A DNA stretch of 64,000 nucleotides from Dryococelus australis. Lineage: Eukaryota; Arthropoda; Insecta; Phasmatodea; Phasmatidae. The translations under genes and the position numbers were made by a program. The notes under the pieces were generated by a model. The model was not told the origin of the DNA, searched no databases, and saw nothing but the letters and a program-made list of their open reading frames with translations. Shown piece after piece: positions 56,664-64,000 of this stretch. Every line of letters begins with the position of its first letter. Position 1 is the stretch's first letter. The DNA is taken from assembly GCA_029891345.1 (NCBI GenBank), contig CM057009.1, positions 299,809,466 through 299,873,465 of the forward strand, written 5' to 3'.

Positions 56664-57328
56664 ATGTCTAATGTAAGTTACCTAAGGCCTTGCATAAGTA
56701 TAATTGGCCCTAATTTTGCAACTACAGTAACTAGAGCCACCAAATTCGTATCGCAGGTAACGATTCCAACATCGACAAGACGGTATGTCACGTTTGGCGT
56801 TAAGTCATTGTGTAAGGTTGGTAGGCCACCATTTCGGAAACGCTGGAGTTAGAACCATAAAATTCAACCTGTAATAATAAACTCTGTTCCAAACAGAACA
56901 ATATAATGCATTATACTAATGCCATTTTATATGCATAGTTGATTGCCATTCCACAACCATTGTAGTTAAGTCTCCAAAATTAGCATCGTATGTAATACTG
57001 TCAATTTCGAACAATAAAATAAGCCTTTCATGCCGTAAACACTTTTATAAACATTGCTGCATGCAAATTGGGAACCACTATGGATAGAAATCCCAAAATT
57101 CAGATCGTACATCAGAACATAACCTCAAACAGGATAGTGCAACGCATTATACTTTAAGCTCTTTCACAACAATATTTGAGCGACATTTCGCCGCCATTTG
57201 AGGTAAAACCACCAAATTCGGGGAGCAGGTAATACTTTTAATCTCGAACAAGATGATAGGCCACTTGACACTTTAAGTACTTGTATATACATATTTAGCT
57301 GGAATTTTGCAGTCCCTGGATATAGAAC

Positions 57329-57562
57329 CACCAAATTCAGACTATTTAATAACCCCAACACCAAGCAGGGCAATGAAATTCATTATCTCCTTAGTACTTT
57401 TATAAACAGAGTTAGTCACTATTTCCCAACCATTGGAGATAGGATCACCAAATTCAGACTATTAAATAACCCCAACACCAAGCAGGGCAATGAAATTCAC
57501 TATCTCCTTAGTACTTTTATAAACAGAGTTAGTCACTATTTCCCAACCATTGGAGATAGGAC
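57329..57562 (+). repeat. Recent 117-bp duplication inside the satellite field
   Basis: Units at 57329 and 57446, with the next boundary at 57563, differ by only a few bases (for example TTCATTATCTCC versus TTCACTATCTCC). Confidence 0.93.
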
Positions 57563-58036
57563 CACCAAATTCAGATCTTAGGTTATGTTTTCTACCCCAA
57601 ACAAGATTATATGTAATCGTATGTCCTGAGACCTTTAATATGCATCGTTGATTGCCACTATGTGACCATCGGAGAAAAAAACCACCAAATTCATATCGTA
57701 TATAATACTCGCATCCTTAGGAACGACATTATGTTACAGTATGCCCTAAGCACATTTAGAATCATAGTTTCCATTAATTACAACATAATTTTCATATATA
57801 CACATTAAATTCAAGTTGTAGGTAATATTCACGCCCCCAGCAGGTTGATGTAATGACCTATGCATGAAACTGTCTTATAAGCATAATTGGCCATCATTTA
57901 AAAACTGTTGAAAATAGATCCATAGGACTGAGATCGTGCCTAAGTATTCCTGCGCCGAATAGACCAACATAATGTGTAATACCTAAGTTCTTTTATAAGC
58001 ATAGTTGGTCATAATTTCGCAAACATTGCAGGTAAA

Positions 58037-58750
58037 GCCACCAAATTCATATCGTTGGTAGCACTCATTTCTCCAGACAAAATGGATATGCTATGGTAGA
58101 CCCTAAGTCTTTTATAAGTAGAGTCGGACACCATTTTCAAACTAAATCACACAGAGCCACCAAATTCATATCGTTGGTAGCACTCATTTCTCCAGACAAA
58201 ATGGATATGCTATGGTAGACCCTAAGTCTTTTATAAGTAGAGTCGGACACCATTTTCAAACTAAATCACACAGAGCCACCAAATTCATATCGTTGGTAGC
58301 ACTCATTTCTCCAGACAAAATGGATATGCTATGGTAGACCCTAAGTCTTTTATAAGTAGAGTCGGACACCATTTTCAAACTAAATCACACAGAGCCACCA
58401 AATTCATATCGTTGGTAGCACTCATTTCTCCAGACAAAATGGATATGCTATGGTAGACCCTAAGTCTTTTATAAGTAGAGTCGGACACCATTTTCAAACT
58501 AAATCACACAGAGCCACCAAATTCATATCGTTGGTAGCACTCATTTCTCCAGACAAAATGGATATGCTATGGTAGACCCTAAGTCTTTTATAAGTAGAGT
58601 CGGACACCATTTTCAAACTAAATCACACAGAGCCACCAAATTCATATCGTTGGTAGCACTCATTTCTCCAGACAAAATGGATATGCTTTGGTAGACCCTA
58701 AATCTTTTATAAGTAGAGTCGGACACCATTTTCAAACTAAAGCACACAGA
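58037..58750 (+). repeat. Six-unit 119-bp array, units 1-5 apparently identical
   Basis: Units start GCCACCAAATTCATATCGTT at 58037, 58156, 58275, 58394, 58513 and 58632. Unit 6 has at least three changes (GCTTTGG, CTAAATCTT, AAAGCACACA), as expected for an array edge. Near-identity implies very recent amplification; exact unit count in the assembly may be unreliable. Confidence 0.97.
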
Positions 58751-58790
58751 GCCACCAAATTTAAATAACGCGTACTCCCAACCCTGATTG

Positions 58791-61631
58791 TTATCATTTA
58801 TATGTAGAGGGAAGTAGACTACTTAGTTATTTTGGTAACTTTTTTATATTTTTATCATTCTGTGGAGTTTAATATAAGTTTCTTACAACTTTTATCGATT
58901 CCTCAGTTTTGGTAATTCGAACAAACAATATCAAAACATAACAGAATGTGTTATATCAATTTCTTAAATAGGAGTATTATTGGGTAGTATTTTTGCATGG
59001 CATGCCTTCGTTAATTTCTACAAAATCTGATAATTTGGGATATCAAATTGTGTAAACATATCACTTCGTTCAAGATAAAACAATTTAAACGATCTATTTC
59101 AACTTTAGATGTTTTTATGAAGCTGTATGTTTTCGTACAGTACCGGGGATGAATTGATAAGTTCTGAGTGTTTGATTCACTAGATTTCAGTTGTAAGAAT
59201 AATTACGCAATTTAAAGTGACATTTTCAACCATTGCATTCTTAAGCTGTTTAATCTACACTTCGCATAAACACCGTCGTTGCTAAAGACCCCAGGTGTTA
59301 AATGCAGTCCAAATTTCTCTAAGTATTCAATAAGTTCGCTATGTAACATCCACGTACATTTATTCGCATTTACTTGGAATAATGGTGGAATGTGACGGCG
59401 GCGTCGTTTACATTTATTACTTTATAGAGGGAAAGTTTGTTCAAAGAAGCATACATTTCTTACATCTACGAAGCCCAAGTCTTTGACAAATATTGAAGTA
59501 TAATAAAATAAATTTATTGCCCGGTGTTATTTTGCAGCGATCAGTCCTTGTACAGGGTTTTAAAATAACTTGAACGTATGTGCTTTCTTGAGGAAACTGT
59601 TCTGATCATTCCATCCATTGCTATTTTCATTGAGTGGAATGCAGAAACTCGTGTTGTGATCTAAGTTAGAGATAAGTGTTATGTGTTTGTCCCTCGCGAT
59701 ATTTCACATAATCTTCCTTTTTTTTTCTATGGTTAATGGTGTCGTAGATGAGTATGCGGTTGATAAAAGAGTTTTCTTAAACTCAAAGCCATCCTATTAT
59801 ATTCGGTTTGTTCAAAGATGTGCTAACATCGCGATTTATCAGGTCCGACACATGAAAGCTGTCGAGTATGCTTTTCCTTCAGAATGTTTCAGGTTCTGAT
59901 AAAGCCATGCATTTCGTGAATCAACAAGCGTGACAGAGCAGAGATACTGAGAGGTTGCTTACAACGTCAATTTGCTTATATGTGTGCTTCAGTTGTGCAA
60001 CTTCTCGATATTTCAGTTTTTAGTGACGCGCATATCCGTCATATTCAGCCGATCATAGAATCTATTCTTGCCGAAGTTCTTAGTTTTATTAATGCACTAT
60101 ACACAGATTATCGAGTATGTAACGCCAAAAATTGATGTTATAGTACAATGACGTGTTCGAATTCACAAGTTTGAGAGAATGTATAACTAAATAAATGTGT
60201 AAATGTACAAATACCTATGCTGAGTTTGCACATGTACAATTGAAAGTGTGCAAGGTGCAATATTATGGTAATTATATCTGCGTCAATTTAAAGGCAGACA
60301 GGTGAGCAATAATGGAAGTGATCTGGTGCTAAAATACGTTATCAGAAAGTGTGCATCTATGCAAATCCATAAATAGGCAATTACAAAAGTGTGCACGTGC
60401 CAATAAAAACACATAATATTTGGATGTCAGAATGATTTCTTTACCTATGTTGGTTTGTAAAGGGATGTCATTATTTTTATATCTCTTAGGAAATAAAATA
60501 TGTACGGATTCTCTCCAGACTACACTTATTTTAATGACTGTTAAATTATTCTGCTTTTTAGTGCAAATCGAAATTCAATTTAAAACTGGTAATATCTTTA
60601 TTTCCCAGTTTTAAAATGTATATAGCCTAATAAAAAAGATTCGAACAAATTATCATGAAGCCATATTTCTTCACACACCATTATAAATATAGCATATTTT
60701 TTAATTCTAATAAGGTCTTTCTTAAAAATTGTTATTATATATTTTTGTAATTTGTTTTATGAATGTCTAGTAAAAATTTTTGCGCGCGTACCAAATGTAA
60801 ACGATATTATCCATTAAATAGCACACATTGTCATTTAAAAGAGGATTTTATAGTATCGCGTACTGCACAATAAGCATGTGAATAACGAAGAATACAAAGT
60901 TCGGCAAAAAATGAAGTGTTCATAACCCTTTTAAGAGAATTGACAGAAAGTAACTTTTTTCAGTCTCTTATACTACGATACTTATTCTAAGAAATAGCAT
61001 ACAAATATAATTTGAACTATAAATCTGTCTAGAATTTATGTTTCTCGTATGTTAAGCTATCGTTGCCAGAATCTTTATTACATGATATATTTAATATATT
61101 GGTGTAAAGTACTCTTAATTTTCAAGATATTTGATTACTAACGTATGGGTATCATATGAGCTAACTTTATCGTGTGAAGTCTTAGTAAAATTATATGTAT
61201 AAGTGGAGGCTGGCCAAATAAATATCAGTCCACTGTGAGTTGCCACTTGCAGTCTCTGTGCTCACGGAGGCCCCGAAAATTGTATCTCCACGTGCGCACG
61301 AGACTGCTCATAAAAACATAACAATATGCAGGTCTCACACAATAGAATTATTACCTTATGTTCCCGCATTCTAGATAGATAGATTTACTAGTACCGTCAC
61401 CTTGTGAACGCCATGTCGTCAGCACTGAAATCAAACCAGGAAACTAAGAGACTGCCCAAACATAACGCGTAACTGGTCAAGCGTTTCCTGGTGAAAACCA
61501 ATTTTCTGTACTGCGTTACTTAATTGACTTTGTGGGGAAAATAACCTTCGTGTTACCAGATGCATTAAGAAAACTCGTAGGTGTGCTGTGCCGGTGTGCC
61601 AATTTGAAGTCATGCCAAGGCGATGGTTGTG
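58791..61631. other. AT-rich stretch with one faint coding-like tract
   Basis: Between about 59400 and 59900 plus-strand pieces in shifting frames read like protein (KFVQRSIHFLHLRSPSL; LLPGVILQRSVLVQGFKIT; MVNGVVDEYAVDKRVFLNSK), with stops between them. No family is recognised. It may be a remnant of an element gene. Nothing else seen. Confidence 0.25.
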
Positions 61632-61813
61632 CAATTCTTAGACTTCACTGGCCTGTTGTTCCTTCGGAAGACTTCGAACGCTTTGCTTACCAATTCTTAG
61701 ACTTCACTGGCCTGTTGTTCCTTCGGAAGACTTCGAACGCTTTGCTTACCAATTCTTAGACTCCACTGGCCTGTTGTTCCTTCGGAAGACTTCGAACGCT
61801 TTGCTTACCAATT
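61632..61813 (+). repeat. Three-unit 59-bp tandem repeat plus partial
   Basis: Units at 61632, 61691 and 61750 begin CAATTCTTAGACTTCACTGG and end CTTTGCTTAC; the third has one change (ACTCCACT). 59 is not a multiple of three, so no frame repeats and a coding role is unlikely. Confidence 0.96.
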
Positions 61814-62975
61814 AACCAGTTATACTGAAATTTGCAAGTTGAAAAGTTCAATATTTATGTCGGGTATGTTACTGGTAAGAAGGGTACGAAATGTGTATTC
61901 CATTCACGGTTACTTCCAACATTTCGGAATCCCTGCTTAGGTTCTACTTCCACGATATTCGTCCGCCTCCTGCAAACAAAGCTTGACAAAGTCTATAAAA
62001 TTACACCAGAGGGACGACGCACCGCATTCGTAAGCACTCTGTGAAATAATATTTTACATAATAACTATTTATTACTAGTTATTACCAATCAACCGACCCC
62101 CCTTGTTTTATTTGGTTTAATTATAAATTAAGTAATACAATTCATTGATAAACCATAAGTAAAATTTTAATATAACATAAGATTAGGTATTTTTATTTCC
62201 ACACATGTGTTAAACACTTGTAATATATAATATATTTAAGAAAAAACGTAACACACTCTACATGGGATGTTTTTTCAAAGGTTTGATTGAAAAAATGTGA
62301 ATAAGCCGCGAACAGTATAGTATACTATCCTTCACAAATTTTACTAACGCATTTATTTTCTTTATTTTGGGACGTTTACTGTTGTAAATTTTGTGAAATC
62401 GCCCGTTTATAAAGCGCGCAGCATATACTGCTTGAAAACAGATACAATTACAGGGTATATCATACACGCAATGATTTATGTATATATATATATAATTTTG
62501 TATGCGCGTAGACGCCCATGTGAAGTTCCAAAGATATTTCTATAGATATAATAATTTGTATGTCAAAAGCAGCAATTGACAATATACTGTTAAAGGAAAA
62601 ATTTTTCTGTATTCAAAGTAGGGTGTTTTCTTTCACGCAGTAAAAATACACGATCATATTTTCTGACAGTTTCACTGTAACTAATTCAAATTTCCCCCAC
62701 TCCCTGCACTGGCAAACCAAATTTCAGCAATTATACATATTTTGATCACTCTGAGTATACGCTCAAAAATCCTCACTAAGCGATTATCACCACTGTTGCC
62801 ATATTTGAACGAATTACCCTTTGTACTGAAATGCCAGACGCACGTTAAGATACTGCATGTTTAAATGCAATTTTTAATCCCCTTTTAACTTGTATTGGTA
62901 TGATATTCTGGCGAAATGCTCATTTCCCCCTGAAAGCTGCAGATGTCCATGTATGATAAAATTTCTCCAAAATAA

Positions 62976-63013
<38 letters not shown>

Positions 63014-64000
63014 ATAATCTTATACGTCAATGACATAGGTTCTATTTCAAACAAAGCGCTCACAACCAAAAATTATAATAATATATGTGCCTTAAGAGTT
63101 CGAAACATATCAACTGTACTCTCCTACATTTGAACTTAACATATCCTGCACTTGAAGCATGTGTCCTTGTAATGAACCAGCTAAGTAACGTAGACCGTCT
63201 CGTACTAATTGTTGTTCTTTCAATAAAATAAATTTCTTTGATAGCATCTGTGTACTCATTTGCATATTGAGAAATAATTTTTGACATGAAAACTTTCTGT
63301 CACACATGGTTAAGTTAGTACTGGTGCTTACAGACACCTGTATGTACAGTTATTCGTAATAAATGCATGTAGAAGTAAATAGTAAAATCTGTCTTCTACA
63401 TTTCTATATGGTACAAGAGTACTCCATTTTTAAACATCTTTCCTTAAAAATACACTAATGTTACAGTGAAAACTACATTCCAGTAGATCGAACTCTGAAA
63501 CTCTTAATACTTTAAATCAGAAAAATAATTGTCTCAAAGTATGTATGCTGTTAAAATGCTTGGTATGAAAGAGAGCGTAGTGCTATTGTTACATTTGGTA
63601 TGAGCAGCTATAACCTAATTATTTTCCTTTTTCGACGATATTCTCGTCGACTTCATATACTCAGCATCAGAATTTCCCACTCTTTCTACTACACTGCCGT
63701 CGTCTGGCCTAGAAGTATCATCAAATTTGCGCAAAGTATGTGTCACATACACACCTTATATCAGCGGCATTTAGTAAAAGAACTAACTTCGGCACGTCCG
63801 TATCATAAAATAAAGAGACGATAACTAGGGACGTATTATGGGAACTATAATTCTTACCCGAGAAGTTACGTGCAAATAATCGAAATAAGATATATATGCA
63901 CCTAATTGATCGACTGCGTGCGCTGCAAGGACTTAATTATAAATATAGATATGCATATTACTAAATGTACTCTATAGGCTGTATCGATTGCATATCTCTC
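61814..64000. other. AT-rich stretch to right edge, no gene
   Basis: Nothing recognised apart from the microsatellite at 62977-63013. Frames at 63060-63337 (minus) and 63600-63824 (plus) lack motifs. Confidence 0.45.
62977..63013. repeat. (TA)n(TG)n microsatellite
   Basis: About 15 bases of TA followed by about 22 bases of TG. Confidence 0.95.

Larger units (their letters stand above)
56664..58790 (+). repeat. Satellite-like tandem field, monomer about 117-122 bp
   Basis: The monomer consensus words are TTTTATAAGCATAGTTGGCC, a CACCATTTCGCAACCATTG-like word, GAGCCACCAAATTCATATCG, and a variable part with AACAAGATTATAT-like and CCTAAG words. Left and middle monomers are strongly diverged. At 57329-57562 two monomers of 117 bp are nearly identical, and at 58037-58750 six 119-bp monomers are almost identical. 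This gradient shows repeated local re-amplification of an old array. No gene; the 62-codon frame at its start is spurious. Confidence 0.92.

Noticed and set aside
56664-56852. 62-codon frame at the start of the satellite field
   Set aside because: It lies within satellite monomers; the frame is not kept from monomer to monomer.

Overview
This window is eukaryotic, AT-rich, gene-poor nuclear DNA. The most likely source is an arthropod, probably an insect with a large repeat-rich genome. The clues are mariner transposase remains, tRNA-derived SINEs with target-site duplications, several terminal-inverted-repeat (TIR) DNA elements, long TA/TG microsatellites, GT-AG-flanked open segments, and a decayed Polinton/Maverick-like (adintovirus-like) DNA polymerase. 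No bacterial operons, rRNA genes or CRISPR arrays are visible. Nearly all long ORFs are chance or antisense frames. No complete host gene can be defended.

Layout. Positions 1-3006 hold a broken Polinton-like block: a minus-strand protein-primed family-B polymerase running off the left edge, a minus-strand zinc-knuckle ORF, and a short plus-strand ORF with two internal stops. Positions 5.1-11 kb hold a TG/TA microsatellite, one copy of a dispersed repeat (second copy near 49.8 kb), a GC-rich tract and a possible 129-bp exon. Positions 11-36 kb are dominated by one TIR family (ends read GGCTGTTCACGGTAAAGTGA) with three kinds of interior: about 230 bp, about 380-570 bp, and one 863-bp copy. The SINEs lie at 12.8, 16.5 and 41.1 kb; their heads resemble tRNA-Gly(CCC), and two have clear 13-14 bp target-site duplications. 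A separate 553-bp TA-flanked element sits at 25.6 kb. An inverted duplication with arms of about 275 bp lies at 30.5-31.2 kb. A mariner remnant at 35.8 kb is interrupted by one of the 230-bp elements.

Positions 38-43.6 kb hold a roughly 2-kb element bounded by CCCAGCAAACAC termini with internal arrays, a full-length SINE, and a long decayed repeat field. The best host-exon candidate is on the minus strand at 44.5 kb: 38 codons, phase 0-0, with good splice sites. Positions 47.7-51.7 kb carry a 10-bp minisatellite, a 170-bp tandem pair, another TIR element, the second copy of the dispersed repeat, and a TIR element whose right end has been amplified into four 126/112-bp units. A TIR element of about 1.2 kb at 53.4-54.7 kb and a satellite field at 56.7-58.8 kb (ending in six nearly identical 119-bp monomers) follow. 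The remainder is AT-rich sequence in which I see no gene.

The genes do not form a pathway. The window reads as intergenic or intronic DNA built by successive transposition and tandem amplification. Its most distinctive content is the TIR family with unrelated interiors, the long inverted duplication, and tandem arrays seeded at element ends.
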